A DNA stretch of 64,000 nucleotides from Yersinia proxima (GCF_902170785.1 NZ_CABHYG010000017.1:1-64000); one strand, 5' to 3'. Positions 35,312 through 45,402 are shown, counted from the first letter of the stretch. Translations and numbers: made by a program. The notes: generated from the sequence alone by a model not told the origin.

Positions 35312-35853
35312 TATTAGGACATGTTATGAGTGATTTCGCTTACTTGGATAATTATTCGACAGTTATATGAGTAATATTGATGGGTCTGCCGGTAACATAT
35401 TCATCATAATATGATTGTTGTGTGTAAGTTTTGTGCAATCGGTGTGAACTTTGACGGATAACTCGTTTTGGGCTTGGGACAAATTTTAGCCATAAAAATA
35501 AGCGCAGGGTTTGCTGATACGCCGTAATTTTATGAGATTTTAGTTAATCGTGGGCTCGGTAATAAATCTGGCTATGCTGATAAAAAAATTCCTGATAAAG
35601 TTAGTGGCTCGATTAATTGTCAGGAGTTAAGGGCCTCAGCTCTCCCTATGGACTGTCACCGAAGTTACTGTTTCTCTAGTGTTAATACCCAGCCAGTGGG
35701 TCTAAATCTGGTTATCCAATCACGCACAGTTGCTGCGTATAATTTCACCCGATCTTTCTGCGTATCTATACTGACAACCGTACCGCGGCGTTTTGCTGTG
35801 TCTGTTGCAGGTCGCACATCATCTAAATCATGTTCTTATTATCGGAGTCTTAC

Positions 35854-37398
35854 ATGGAATTTCTAATGGACCCCTCAATCTGGGCAGGGTTATTGACGTT
35901 GGTGGTACTGGAAATTGTTCTGGGTATCGATAACCTGGTATTTATCGCCATCCTGGCCGACAAATTGCCGCCGAAACAAAGAGATAAAGCTCGTATTATC
36001 GGGTTGTCTCTCGCATTGATCATGCGTTTGGGCTTGCTGTCGGTGATTTCCTGGATGGTCACACTGACCACGCCGCTATTCAGTGTCGGCAGTTTTAGTT
36101 TCTCCGGGCGAGATCTGATTTTGCTGGTGGGGGGGCTGTTTCTGCTGTTTAAAGCCACCACCGAGTTACATGAACGGCTTGAGGGAAACCAGCACGATGA
36201 CAGTGCGAGCCGAGGTTATGCCAGTTTCTGGGCCGTTGTTGCACAGATAGTGGTATTGGATGCTGTGTTCTCCCTCGATGCGGTGATTACTGCCGTGGGG
36301 ATGGTCAATGATTTGGCCATCATGATGACTGCGGTTGTGATCGCCATGGGCGTGATGCTGTTGGCATCAAAAACATTGACGCGGTTTGTTAACGCACACC
36401 CGACGGTTGTGGTGCTGTGCCTGAGCTTCTTGCTGATGATTGGCTTGAGCTTAATTGCTGAAGGTTTTGGTTTCCATATTCCGAAAGGCTACCTGTATGC
36501 CGCCATCGGATTCTCTATCCTGATCGAGCTGTTTAACCAAATTGCCCGCCGTAACTTTATTAAGCATGAGTCTCGCTTGCCACGCCGCCAGCGCACAGCC
36601 GAAGCTATCATCCGCCTTATGGGGGGCCGTCAGCAGCAGGAACCACAAAACGGTGACCCGCAGTTGGCCATGCCAGCAGAGGCTTTTGCGGAAGAAGAGC
36701 GCTATATGATAAGCGGCGTGCTGACATTGGCATCCCGGTCATTACGCAGCGTGATGACGCCACGCACGGAAATCTCTTGGGTGGATTGTACTCGTTCACA
36801 AGAGGAGATCCGCGAGCAACTGTTGGATACGCCACACAGCTTGTTCCCGGTTTGTCGTGACTCATTGGATCAGATAATCGGTGTGGTTCGTGCCAAAGAT
36901 CTGTTAGTGGCGATTGAACGCGGAGACTCTATCTGTGAGTTCGCTGCGGCGACACCACCAATAGTTGTCCCTGATACCATGGACGTCATTAATCTGTTGG
37001 GCGTCTTGCGTAAAGCGAAAGGCCGCTTAGTGGTGGTGAATGACGAATTTGGTGTGGTGCAAGGGCTGGTCACTCCGCTCGACGTGCTGGAAGCCATTGC
37101 CGGTGAGTTCCCTGATGAAGATGAAACACCAGATATTATTGCCGATGGTGATGGTTGGTTGGTGAAAGGGGGGGCTGATTTGCACTCTCTGGAGCAGGCG
37201 CTGGATTGTCAGGAGTTGGTTAGCCCGACGGCAGACTATGCTTCATTAGCGGGTATGCTGCTTTCACATTCAGGCCATATGCCAACTGCGGGTGATGTGA
37301 TTGAACTGCACAATTTGCGCTTCGAGATTATGGAAGTATCAGATTACCGCATTGAACTCGTGCGCATTACCAAGTTGAATAATGAGCCAGAAGAGTAA
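35854..37398 (+). CDS. yoaE: TerC-CBS-CorC family membrane protein YoaE
   Basis: A 514-residue inner-membrane protein. About residues 1-230 form a TerC-like domain with acidic intramembrane motifs ([16 protein letters not shown] and [16 protein letters not shown]), followed by paired CBS domains (about 295-425) and a CorC/HlyC-type C-terminal domain. TerC relatives export or handle metal ions such as Mn(II); a role in metal loading at the secretion machinery has been proposed for the family. GGAG six bases before the ATG at 35854 fixes the start. It is divergent from manX, as in E. coli, and has an unusually long (~370-base) mixed-composition leader. Confidence 0.9.
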   Translation: MEFLMDPSIWAGLLTLVVLEIVLGIDNLVFIAILADKLPPKQRDKARIIGLSLALIMRLGLLSVISWMVTLTTPLFSVGSFSFSGRDLILLVGGLFLLFKATTELHERLEGNQHDDSASRGYASFWAVVAQIVVLDAVFSLDAVITAVGMVNDLAIMMTAVVIAMGVMLLASKTLTRFVNAHPTVVVLCLSFLLMIGLSLIAEGFGFHIPKGYLYAAIGFSILIELFNQIARRNFIKHESRLPRRQRTAEAIIRLMGGRQQQEPQNGDPQLAMPAEAFAEEERYMISGVLTLASRSLRSVMTPRTEISWVDCTRSQEEIREQLLDTPHSLFPVCRDSLDQIIGVVRAKDLLVAIERGDSICEFAAATPPIVVPDTMDVINLLGVLRKAKGRLVVVNDEFGVVQGLVTPLDVLEAIAGEFPDEDETPDIIADGDGWLVKGGADLHSLEQALDCQELVSPTADYASLAGMLLSHSGHMPTAGDVIELHNLRFEIMEVSDYRIELVRITKLNNEPEE

Positions 37399-37432
37399 AA
37401 GCAAAAGATTTACCGCAATATCCTAAATAAAC

Positions 37433-37454
37433 AAGGGGAGCTGCTGCTCCCCTT
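37433..37454. terminator. Terminator between yoaE and sdaA
   Basis: AAGGGGAGC pairs with GCTCCCCTT around a short loop. On the minus strand it is followed by TGTTTATTT, so it mainly serves sdaA and may stop both convergent transcripts. Confidence 0.75.
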
Positions 37455-37485
37455 GGTGATCATGTCTTACCTGAAAGGTAAGACA

Positions 37486-38850
37486 TTAATCGCACTGCAC
37501 TTTAATGGCTAAGCCACCACGGGATGTTTCGCGGTATTTGGCATTCATATCTTTACCGGTTTCAAACATGGTTTCGATAACTTTATCGAGAGAGACTCGC
37601 GGTTCGCTAGTACGGCGCATTGCCATCCGTGCGGAGTTAATCGCTTTTACTGAGGCTATCGCATTACGTTCAATGCATGGCACTTGCACCTGACCTGCAA
37701 CTGGATCACAGGTAAGGCCCAGATTGTGTTCCATACCAATTTCAGCAGCGATACATACTTGAACTGGGCTGGCACCGAGTAATTCAGCCAGACCGGCCGC
37801 TGCCATTGAGCATGCCACGCCTACTTCACCCTGACAGCCCACTTCAGCACCAGAAATCGAGGCATTCATTTTGTACAGAATGCCAATAGCACCAGATGAC
37901 AGGAAGTAACGGATAAAGATATCCGGGGTTACCGGCTCGATAAAGTGGTCGTAATAAGCCAGAACCGCGGGCACGATACCGCAAGCACCGTTCGTTGGAG
38001 CCGTCACCACACGGCCACCGGCGGCGTTCTCTTCGTTAACCGCCAATGCGAACATATTGACCCAGTCAATGACATTCATTGGGTCATGGGAAAGTTTATC
38101 TGATGAAACCAGCAGACGGCGCAATGCTGAGGCACGACGTGGTACTCGTAGTGGGCCAGGCAAAACACCTTCAGTGTTCAGACCGCGATCAATACAGGCA
38201 CGCATCGTCTGCCAAATTGCTGTGAAGTAGGATTCAATCTCTTCTTTGCTGTGCATCGCCAGCTCATTCTGCATCACCATACCGGAGATAGACATGCCGG
38301 TTTGCTCGCAGTTAGCCAGGATTTCTTCAGCTGAATGGAACGGGTAAGGGACACTAACGGCATTCACCGCAGCTTTGCCGAAATGCTCTTCATCCACGAT
38401 AAAACCACCACCGATGGAATAGTAGGTTTTGCTGAGTACTTTCTCATCACCGGCAAAGGCGTGGATCTGCATACCATTTTCATGCAGTGGCAGATTATCA
38501 CTACGGAAGACCATCCCACCTTCGCGGGGGAAATCCACTTCGTGTAAGCCATTGGCCAGCATCAGTTTTTGGCGTAATTCTACATCACGAATAAAAGCGG
38601 GGATGCTGTCGATATCCACGGTATCTGGCATATTGCCAGCCAACCCCATAATGATAGCGATATCGGTGTGGTGACCTTTCCCGGTCAGTGACAGTGAGCC
38701 GTAAACATCCACGGCGACACGCGTGACTGATGGCATTAACCCTTGAGTCACCAACAAATCAACAAACTCTTTGCCGGCTTTCATTGGTCCAACAGTGTGA
38801 GAACTGGATGGGCCGATGCCAATCTTGAACATATCAAAAACACTAATCAC
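37486..38850 (-). CDS. sdaA: L-serine deaminase (iron-sulphur type)
   Basis: A 454-residue L-serine ammonia-lyase converting serine to pyruvate and ammonia. The N-terminal FKIGIGPSSSHTVGPMKAG and the cysteines that hold the 4Fe-4S cluster (VGCQGEVGVAC, GLTCDPVAG, VPCIERN) are all present. The frame extends to 38868, but AAGGAG eight bases before a GTG at 38850 gives the family start MISVFDMF. In E. coli sdaA responds to Lrp. An unexplained palindrome lies about 160 bases upstream. Confidence 0.94.
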   Translation of the reverse strand: MISVFDMFKIGIGPSSSHTVGPMKAGKEFVDLLVTQGLMPSVTRVAVDVYGSLSLTGKGHHTDIAIIMGLAGNMPDTVDIDSIPAFIRDVELRQKLMLANGLHEVDFPREGGMVFRSDNLPLHENGMQIHAFAGDEKVLSKTYYSIGGGFIVDEEHFGKAAVNAVSVPYPFHSAEEILANCEQTGMSISGMVMQNELAMHSKEEIESYFTAIWQTMRACIDRGLNTEGVLPGPLRVPRRASALRRLLVSSDKLSHDPMNVIDWVNMFALAVNEENAAGGRVVTAPTNGACGIVPAVLAYYDHFIEPVTPDIFIRYFLSSGAIGILYKMNASISGAEVGCQGEVGVACSMAAAGLAELLGASPVQVCIAAEIGMEHNLGLTCDPVAGQVQVPCIERNAIASVKAINSARMAMRRTSEPRVSLDKVIETMFETGKDMNAKYRETSRGGLAIKVQCD

Positions 38851-39008
38851 GCTAAAACTCCTTAACAAAGCCTTTTGTTATTCCCGGTGCAAATTGATTC
38901 ACCAAAGAATATTTGTATTAAGTATAAGAGCTCTGTGGATAGCCGCAGGTTACTTCGTATTGAGTATTGCTATCACAGAGCCTGTTAATTTGGGCCAAAC
39001 TGGTGTTG

Positions 39009-39029
39009 GCGGTATCAATTTGATACCGC
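39009..39029. promoter_or_regulatory. Perfect 10-bp palindrome upstream of sdaA
   Basis: GCGGTATCAA and TTGATACCGC are exact reverse complements separated by one T. Lacking a T-run, it looks like a dimeric-regulator operator rather than a terminator. It lies in the 450-base interval between sdaA and the nudL end, about 160 bases before the sdaA start. I do not recognise the regulator. The rest of the interval (38851-39302) shows no gene. Confidence 0.5.
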
Positions 39030-39302
39030 AACAATGATATTTCGCTATCAATTTATGATTATCACTATCGGGTTTTAACCTTACATTTTTAGTGGTTTAT
39101 AGTGATGAAAGATATTTTACAGTTATTTCATAACGCTGACAGAGCAATTTACAGTTTTTTTAAAATGGATGTGCGGGGAAAATAGAGTAAAAATCGATGT
39201 GGTGGGGTGATAGAGATCGCTTTATGCTGTAATTCAGCTTTTTTAGCCTTAAGGCTGTGAAGCGCATCACTCATTACCCTTTGTATTTATATGGATTTAG
39301 CG

Positions 39303-39902
39303 TTAAGTACTGACCTGTTGCGCCAGACGGCGAATGATGGCCGCCGTCAAACCCCAGATAAATTGGCTCTCATACCATGAAAGATAAACCCGGTGATTGA
39401 CTCCTCCGCGATGAATATCCAGCCAATAGTAACGTGATAGCCTAAGTGCTTCGTACAATGGAATTTCAAACAGCCCGGCGACCTCTTCTTCATTACCATG
39501 AAAGGTAATATTGTCGGGAACCAGGCCGACAATCGGGGTGACCTGAAAACCACTGGAACTGTCGAGTGGAGCCAGTTGGCCTAATACATGTACAGCGTCG
39601 CTGGGGATCGCCACTTCTTCCTCGGCTTCCCGCAACGCGGTTTCAATCAGTGAACTATCTTGTGGATCTGCCTTGCCGCCGGGGAAGGCAACCTGACCGG
39701 CATGTTTGCGTAAATGATCTGAGCGTCGGGTCAGTAGTAATGTAGGCTCTGGTCGACAAATAATAGGAATTAATACTGCGGCGTGGTGGCTGTTGGCAGA
39801 AAAACTGCCAGGTTGCGGCTGTTGCAGTTGAAATCGGCTGATAAATTCAGACAATGTTTGCCCTGATTGACTCGCAAATAGCTCACTCACAGAATTGCTC
39901 AC
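39303..39902 (-). CDS. nudL: Nudix CoA pyrophosphatase NudL
   Basis: A 199-residue Nudix hydrolase. The Nudix box runs from GGKADPQDSSLIETALREAEEEV, with the catalytic REAEEE core, and the CoA-type motif LLTRRSDHLRKHAGQVAFPGG precedes it. It probably splits CoA or its derivatives. It starts with a GTG that begins directly after the pabB stop codon (no gap), so translation is likely coupled. The pabB-nudL-sdaA order is the same in E. coli. Confidence 0.9.
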   Translation of the reverse strand: MSNSVSELFASQSGQTLSEFISRFQLQQPQPGSFSANSHHAAVLIPIICRPEPTLLLTRRSDHLRKHAGQVAFPGGKADPQDSSLIETALREAEEEVAIPSDAVHVLGQLAPLDSSSGFQVTPIVGLVPDNITFHGNEEEVAGLFEIPLYEALRLSRYYWLDIHRGGVNHRVYLSWYESQFIWGLTAAIIRRLAQQVST

Positions 39903-41273
39903 TTATTCATCATGTTCCAGTAATGGCAATATTCGGGCAATTTTATCAAATGTTTCCTGATATTCAGCCTGTTCTTGACTGTCGGCCACAATACCACCGC
40001 CAGCGGAGCAATATATCTTGCCGTTTTCAGTCAGTAGAGTGCGAATGGTGATGTTGGTGTCCATTGTGCCGCAGCAACTAATATAGCCAATGTTGCCACA
40101 ATAGGCATTGCGACGTTGGGGTTCCAGTTGCTCGATGATTTCCATGGCGCGAATTTTTGGTGCGCCAGTTATCGAGCCTCCGGGGAAGCAGGCTCGCAAT
40201 AATGCAGTTGGTGTCGATTCAGCGGGCAGGGTCGCGGTAATGGTACTGACCAGATGATGTACTGCTGGAAAAGGTTCGACAACAAATAACTCCGGTACGC
40301 GCACGGTTCCCGGCTGCGCGACCCGGCCAATATCATTGCGTAGCAGATCCACTATCATCAGGTTTTCAGCGCGATCTTTCGGCGAATTGGCTAACCGCTG
40401 TGCTTGCAAACTATCCTGCTCTGGGTCATTGAGTCGCGGCAAAGTGCCTTTGATAGGGCGAGTTTGAATGTGATTATTTTCCAGCCATAAAAAGCGTTCC
40501 GGCGATACACTCAGAATGGTGTTGTGGGGCAAACGAATAAAGGCAGAAAAAGGTGCTCTATTGCTGCGGTTTAATGATAGAAATGCTTGCCATTCATCAC
40601 CTTGATATTCTGCACTGAATCTCTGGGCCAAATTAATTTGATAACAGTCACCGCTGTGCAGATATTCCTGAATTTGACGGAATTTTTCGCCATATTGTTC
40701 TCGCGACATGTTGGCCTGCCACTGGCTGGTTAATTTAAATGGGTGAGTGGCTTCTGCACATTTTTGTTGCTGTAACCAACGCAGGCGCTGTTCTGCATCG
40801 CCGTGGCACACCAGTGTCAATTTCTGCAAATGGTGATCGGCAATTAATGCCCAGTCGTACAGGCCGACAGCCATATCCGGCAAGGTGATATCTTGCTCGG
40901 CCAGCACCGGTAATGTCTCAACCCGCCGCCCTAAATCATAACCAAATAGCCCTAATGCTCCGCCTAAAAACGGCAGGTCAGGGTGGGGGGATATTGGGCG
41001 GAGAAATTGCTCCAACTGTTGCTGTAATAAAGAAAAAGGGTCTTCACAGGAGAATTCCTGGCCTTGCGCACTGATTATCTCTGTTTGCTCGCCGCGCGTG
41101 GTGAGGGTAACTCGCGGATCGGCGACCAGAATATCAAAGCGGTTATGGGTATGTTCAGCAAATCCGGAATGCAACAACATGGCCCAGGCTTGATGAGCGA
41201 GTGGGGCAAATTGCTGGAGCAGGGCATCAGGCTGATAAGGCAAGGTTTTGCAGGTCAGGGATTTCACACTCAT
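39903..41273 (-). CDS. pabB: Aminodeoxychorismate synthase component I
   Basis: A 456-residue chorismate-utilising enzyme that, with the glutaminase PabA, makes 4-amino-4-deoxychorismate for folate. Chorismate-site motifs are visible: SPERFLWLENNHIQTRPIKGTLPR, NLMIVDLLRNDIGRV and CFPGGSITGAPKIRAMEIIEQLE. The lysine of PIKGT is the PabB nucleophile. It is divergent from yoaH and coupled to nudL. pabA is not in the window. Full length. Confidence 0.94.
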   Translation of the reverse strand: MSVKSLTCKTLPYQPDALLQQFAPLAHQAWAMLLHSGFAEHTHNRFDILVADPRVTLTTRGEQTEIISAQGQEFSCEDPFSLLQQQLEQFLRPISPHPDLPFLGGALGLFGYDLGRRVETLPVLAEQDITLPDMAVGLYDWALIADHHLQKLTLVCHGDAEQRLRWLQQQKCAEATHPFKLTSQWQANMSREQYGEKFRQIQEYLHSGDCYQINLAQRFSAEYQGDEWQAFLSLNRSNRAPFSAFIRLPHNTILSVSPERFLWLENNHIQTRPIKGTLPRLNDPEQDSLQAQRLANSPKDRAENLMIVDLLRNDIGRVAQPGTVRVPELFVVEPFPAVHHLVSTITATLPAESTPTALLRACFPGGSITGAPKIRAMEIIEQLEPQRRNAYCGNIGYISCCGTMDTNITIRTLLTENGKIYCSAGGGIVADSQEQAEYQETFDKIARILPLLEHDE

Positions 41274-41431
41274 GAGTCACTATTCTTTTCTTTCAAATGA
41301 TTGTATGTAGAGAAGGGCTTATCCGTGGCATAATCACGCGCTCACAGCGAAACTATCCAGTAGATTAACATAATTTGCTCAACTCATTGGCTTAGATAAG
41401 TGAGTGGCCGCCACCGTAGACAAAAAACATT

Positions 41432-41562
41432 AAGTACCCAAAGTAATTGAAGTTGCAGGTAGGCGGCAAACGAATAAGTCCCGATGAGCTTACATCAGTA
41501 AGTGATTCGGGTGAGTGAGAGTAGCTAACACCCCTGCAGCTTTAAGTACGCAGGGTATACTG
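41432..41562. repeat. ERIC element upstream of yoaH
   Basis: About 131 bases with ERIC features: GTAGGCGGCAA, GAGCTTACATCAGTAAGTGA, the GGGTGAGTGAGAGTAGC arm and terminal GCAGGGTATAC. It ends only about 28 bases before the yoaH ATG, so it must lie in the yoaH leader or promoter and could form a long RNA hairpin there. Confidence 0.9.
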
Positions 41563-41589
41563 AATCAATTATACGTAGGAGATGAATCA

Positions 41590-41847
41590 ATGTTAGCGGG
41601 TATGCCTTCACTTTCTCATGAGGAACAGCAAGAGGCTGTCGAACGTATTCATCAATTCATGTCGGAAGGGATGAGCAGTGGTGAGGCGATTGCCTTGGTC
41701 GCCGCAGAAATCCGTGAGCGACACCAGAATGATCCACAAGCCATGGCTATCTTTGAAGATACTGACTTTGATGAACATGATGAGTCTGATTATCGTCGCG
41801 ATAATGAGCAAGATGCGGACGAAATAGAAGACCCGTACGAGGGGTAA
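41590..41847 (+). CDS. yoaH: YoaH family (UPF0181) small protein
   Basis: An 85-residue soluble protein. [20 protein letters not shown] and [17 protein letters not shown] match E. coli YoaH, but the C-terminal acidic tail (ending [11 protein letters not shown]) is about 25 residues longer. AGGAG eight bases before the ATG at 41590 decides the start over the longer frame from 41515, which would read through the ERIC repeat. Function is unknown. It is divergent from pabB as in E. coli. Confidence 0.85.
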   Translation: MLAGMPSLSHEEQQEAVERIHQFMSEGMSSGEAIALVAAEIRERHQNDPQAMAIFEDTDFDEHDESDYRRDNEQDADEIEDPYEG

Positions 41848-41984
41848 ACCCAAGCGTTTAGCTGTTCTATTCTCTGAAACTCACTTAAATGGCGGGTGAG
41901 GTTAATAACAAAGTGCTCGTATCGGTGAAAACAGGCAGATCGTAAAGACGTCGTACTTCTTTTGTTAAAACAAGCATCCTTGTA

Positions 41985-42026
41985 GGCTCGAGCCGCGCCA
42001 TCCTTGGCTCGAGCCGCGCCATCCTT
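41985..42026. repeat. Two exact tandem copies of a 21-base unit
   Basis: GGCTCGAGCCGCGCCATCCTT occurs twice in a row, followed by a partial third (GGCGCGG). The unit sits inside a ~130-base imperfect inverted structure (CGTAAAGACG near 41941 and GCGGACGCTTTAC near 42030) in the yoaH-purT interval (41848-42168). It looks like an expanded intergenic repeat. Confidence 0.7.
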
Positions 42027-42168
42027 GGCGCGGACGCTTTACTCTTCTACCTGTCGTCACCTTGCAAGATCGAGTTATCGAGGTTTGTTAGCTGTCTGAT
42101 CCGCCGAAATGGCGGGTTATTCCTATATGACGTATGACTTTCGTGTCATAACTACTTACCGGTCATAA

Positions 42169-43350
42169 CTACTTGCCTGTCACGACGACCGCACTCGCGG
42201 CACGCTTTGCTACCTCAATCGCCGTATCAGTGTCATCCGCTACCGCCAGCGCCACTCCCAACCGCCGTTTACCGGCAATATCAGGTTTTCCAAATAAACG
42301 AATCTGGGTATCACCCACCAATGCCGTTTCTAACCCATGATAAGCAATATTGTGGCTGGTCAATTCAGGCAAGATAACTGCCGATGCAGCCGCGCCATAC
42401 TGACGAATAGTGCCGATAGGCAAGCCGAGAAAAGCCCGCACATGCAAGGCAAACTCAGACATATTTTGCGAAATCAATGTCACCATGCCGGTATCATGTG
42501 GGCGTGGCGAAACTTCGCTGAAAATAACCTCATCACCACAGACAAACAATTCCACGCCAAATAACCCATAGCCGCCTAGCGCTTTGACAACTTGTGAGGC
42601 AATCTCTTTTGCCCGCGCCACTGCGACATCATTCATCGCCTGTGGCTGCCAAGACTCACGATAATCGCCATCTTCCTGACGATGACCAATAGGGGCGCAG
42701 AAGTGGATGCCATCAACAGCACTGATGGTCAGCAAAGTGATTTCAAAATCAAACTTAACCAATCCTTCGACAATCACTTTACCGCCGCCCGCACGGCCAC
42801 CTTGTTGCGCGTAATCCCATGCGGCCTGAAGTTGCTGTTCATTGCGAATCAAACTCTGGCCCTTACCTGAAGAGCTCATTACCGGTTTGACAATACATGG
42901 GTAACCTATCTCAGTGACCGCCTGACGGAATGCACTCTCGGTATCAGCAAAACGGTAGCTGGAGGTCGGTAATTGCAGTGTTTCTGCGGCCAGTCGGCGA
43001 ATACCTTCGCGGTTCATAGTCAAGCGAGTCGCTTCGGCACAGGGCACAACTTTCTGGCCCATATTTTCTAACTCAACCAGCATATCGGTGGCGATAGCTT
43101 CAATTTCCGGCACGATATAGTGCGGCTTTTCCTGCGCGACCAATTGTTTGAGCGCAGCACCATCCAGCATATTAATCACATGGCTACGATGAGCAACATG
43201 CATTGCGGGGGCATCTGCGTAGCGATCAACCGCAATCACTTCCAGCCCCAGTCTCTGGCATTCAATAGCCACTTCTTTACCCAGCTCACCGGAGCCAAGC
43301 AACATGACACGGGTGGCGTTCGGACGCAGAGCGGTTCCAATAGTCAGCAT
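42169..43350 (-). CDS. purT: Formate-dependent GAR transformylase PurT
   Basis: A 393-residue ATP-grasp enzyme making formyl-GAR from formate, ATP and glycinamide ribonucleotide in purine synthesis. [38 protein letters not shown] and [18 protein letters not shown] are PurT signature segments. It is divergent from dbpA; a PurR-like box lies about 90 bases upstream of its start. The C-terminal [18 protein letters not shown] is intact, so the enzyme should be active. Confidence 0.95.
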   Translation of the reverse strand: MLTIGTALRPNATRVMLLGSGELGKEVAIECQRLGLEVIAVDRYADAPAMHVAHRSHVINMLDGAALKQLVAQEKPHYIVPEIEAIATDMLVELENMGQKVVPCAEATRLTMNREGIRRLAAETLQLPTSSYRFADTESAFRQAVTEIGYPCIVKPVMSSSGKGQSLIRNEQQLQAAWDYAQQGGRAGGGKVIVEGLVKFDFEITLLTISAVDGIHFCAPIGHRQEDGDYRESWQPQAMNDVAVARAKEIASQVVKALGGYGLFGVELFVCGDEVIFSEVSPRPHDTGMVTLISQNMSEFALHVRAFLGLPIGTIRQYGAAASAVILPELTSHNIAYHGLETALVGDTQIRLFGKPDIAGKRRLGVALAVADDTDTAIEVAKRAASAVVVTGK

Positions 43351-43436
43351 AGTTAAGTACCTACATCAGTGGGAAAGTTACACAGTAATTTTACGCGCAG
43401 TGAATTTTACGGGCACAAGTATAGGGTAAAACGGCA

Positions 43437-43452
43437 ACGAAAACGATTGCGT
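43437..43452. promoter_or_regulatory. PurR box upstream of purT
   Basis: ACGAAAACGATTGCGT matches 14 of 16 positions of the PurR consensus ACGCAAACGTTTGCGT. It lies in the purT-dbpA divergent region, where purine repression of purT would act. Confidence 0.75.
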
Positions 43453-43603
43453 ATCGGCGGTAAAGCAGAGAATCACGCCATTTCACCGGTATCGATGCAG
43501 TATAGTTCCGGCAATGGTCCTATCTCTGGTATTATCGCGGCAAAATCTTGCGCTCGCCTTCAGGCCATCGCTGCCATTCCATCCAGTTATAAGAGTTACT
43601 GCC

Positions 43604-44986
43604 GTGAGCACAACTTCCTTTTCTTCCCTGACACTGCCTGCTGAGCAGTTGTCCAATCTTAATGAACTTGGCTATACCGAAATGACACCGGTACAGGCCG
43701 CAGCATTACCGGCCATCCTTAATGGGCAGGATGTGCGAGCAAAAGCCAAAACCGGTAGCGGTAAAACTGCGGCATTCGGCATTGGTTTGCTGGACAAAAT
43801 TGCCGTCGGTGAGTTTGTGACTCAGGCCTTGGTGCTGTGTCCAACCCGCGAATTAGCTGATCAGGTCAGCAAAGAGTTGCGCCGATTAGCTCGCTTTACT
43901 CAGAACATTAAAATCCTGACCCTGTGTGGTGGCCAACCGATGGGCCATCAGTTGGATTCTCTGGTGCATGCCCCGCATATCGTCGTCGGCACGCCGGGGC
44001 GTATTCAGGAGCATCTGCGCAAGAAAACGCTGGTACTGGATGACCTCAAAATTCTGGTGCTGGACGAAGCCGATCGCATGTTGGATATGGGTTTTACCGA
44101 TGCCATTGATGATGTAATTGCCTATACCCCGCCACAACGCCAGACGTTGCTATTTTCTGCCACTTATCCGGCAGGAATTGAACAAATCAGTGCGCGGGTT
44201 CAGCGCCAACCGGTGAATGTTGAAGTTGATGATGGCGGTGAAGCACCGGCTATCGAGCAGGTGTTTTTCGAAACCACTCGTGAAAAGCGTTTGCCGTTGT
44301 TGATCTCGGTACTTAGTCACTACCAGCCCGCCTCTTGCGTGGTGTTTTGTAATACCAAAAAAGATTGCCAGAGTGTCTACGAAGCCCTGGAGTCCCGTGG
44401 CATCAGTGTGTTGGCATTACACGGCGACTTAGAACAACGTGACCGTGACCAGGTGTTGGTGCGTTTTGCCAACCGCAGTTGTCGGGTACTGGTTGCAACG
44501 GACGTTGCTGCTCGAGGTCTGGATATCAAAGACTTGGAACTGGTGGTCAATTTCGAACTGGCATTTGATCCGGAAGTGCATGTGCACCGCATCGGCCGCA
44601 CTGGTCGGGCAGGGATGAGTGGCCTTGCCGTGAGTCTGTGCACGCCACAAGAAATGACGCGCGCTCATGCCATTGAAGATTATCTGCAAATGAAATTGAA
44701 ATGGACGCCAGCCGAGCAGGTGAGCCGCAGTGCCAACACCATGCTGGAACCTGAAATGGTTACGTTATGCATTGATGGTGGCCGTAAAGCTAAAATTCGT
44801 CCTGGCGACATTTTGGGTGCGTTAACTGGTGAAGCCGGTCTGACCGCTGCAGACGTGGGTAAAATCGATATGTTCCCCGTCCATGCTTATGTTGCTATTC
44901 GCAAGGCCAGTGCCAAACGCGCGCTACAGCAGTTACAGCAAGGCAAAATCAAAGGCAAAAACTGTAAAGCTCGTTTATTAAAATAA
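43604..44986 (+). CDS. dbpA: ATP-dependent RNA helicase DbpA
   Basis: A 460-residue DEAD-box helicase for 50S subunit assembly. All core motifs are present: MTPVQAAALP (Q), AKTGSGKT (I), DEADRMLDMGF (II), LLFSAT (III), FCNTKKDCQ (IV), ATDVAARGLDIK (V) and HRIGRTGRAG (VI). The C-terminal 75 residues (LCIDGGRKAKIRPGDILGALTG) form the domain that binds 23S rRNA hairpin 92. The frame opens at 43514, but a GTG at 43604 fits the family start (MSTTSFSSL). It is divergent from purT. Confidence 0.93.
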   Translation: MSTTSFSSLTLPAEQLSNLNELGYTEMTPVQAAALPAILNGQDVRAKAKTGSGKTAAFGIGLLDKIAVGEFVTQALVLCPTRELADQVSKELRRLARFTQNIKILTLCGGQPMGHQLDSLVHAPHIVVGTPGRIQEHLRKKTLVLDDLKILVLDEADRMLDMGFTDAIDDVIAYTPPQRQTLLFSATYPAGIEQISARVQRQPVNVEVDDGGEAPAIEQVFFETTREKRLPLLISVLSHYQPASCVVFCNTKKDCQSVYEALESRGISVLALHGDLEQRDRDQVLVRFANRSCRVLVATDVAARGLDIKDLELVVNFELAFDPEVHVHRIGRTGRAGMSGLAVSLCTPQEMTRAHAIEDYLQMKLKWTPAEQVSRSANTMLEPEMVTLCIDGGRKAKIRPGDILGALTGEAGLTAADVGKIDMFPVHAYVAIRKASAKRALQQLQQGKIKGKNCKARLLK

Positions 44987-45034
44987 TCACAGTGGAGAGC
45001 GATGGTGGTTGCATCGCTCCAATAAACCACATTA

Positions 45035-45054
45035 TACTGTGTTTATGTACAGTG
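45035..45054 (+). promoter_or_regulatory. LexA (SOS) box upstream of yebG
   Basis: TACTGTGTTTATGTACAGTG contains the perfect CTGT-N8-ACAG core of the LexA operator, 28 bases before the yebG start. It predicts SOS induction, as known for E. coli yebG. Confidence 0.9.
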
Positions 45055-45081
45055 ATCTGTAATCGAAGAGGACGCGTATCA

Positions 45082-45402
45082 ATGGCCGTTGAAATAAAAT
45101 TCGTCGTGGTAAGACAGGGTGAGGAAAAAATGACTTTCACAACCAAAAAAGAAGCCGATGCCTACGATAAAATGCTGGATTTGGCTGACAATTTGTCTGA
45201 GTGGTTATCGCAGTCACCTTTAACACTTGAAGAAGAGCAACGCGAGGCCTTGAGCTTCTTCCTGGCAGAGAACAAAGACGCATTAGGGCAAATTCTACGT
45301 GGTGCCAATCCTGCGGCCTCCGCCGAGGGGCAGCCAAAAGCGAAAGTTGAAAAAATCGTTGCAGAGAAAAAATCCAAATCTGAAGAAAATCAAGCGGCTT
45401 AA
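45082..45402 (+). CDS. yebG: SOS-inducible protein YebG
   Basis: A 106-residue protein. MAVEIKFVVVRQGEEKMTF, KKEADAYDKMLDLADNL and EEQREALSFFLAENKD match YebG, a DNA-damage-inducible protein of unknown biochemistry. The lysine-rich tail (EKIVAEKKSKSEENQAA) differs in length from the E. coli one. The frame is open further upstream to 44992, but that would start inside the LexA-box promoter; the ATG at 45082 follows GAAGAGGA. yqfB follows in the same direction. Confidence 0.92.
   Translation: MAVEIKFVVVRQGEEKMTFTTKKEADAYDKMLDLADNLSEWLSQSPLTLEEEQREALSFFLAENKDALGQILRGANPAASAEGQPKAKVEKIVAEKKSKSEENQAA

Noticed and set aside
35648-35866. 72-residue frame overlapping the yoaE start
   Set aside because: Overlaps the well-supported yoaE start and has no protein-like pattern; counted as leader.
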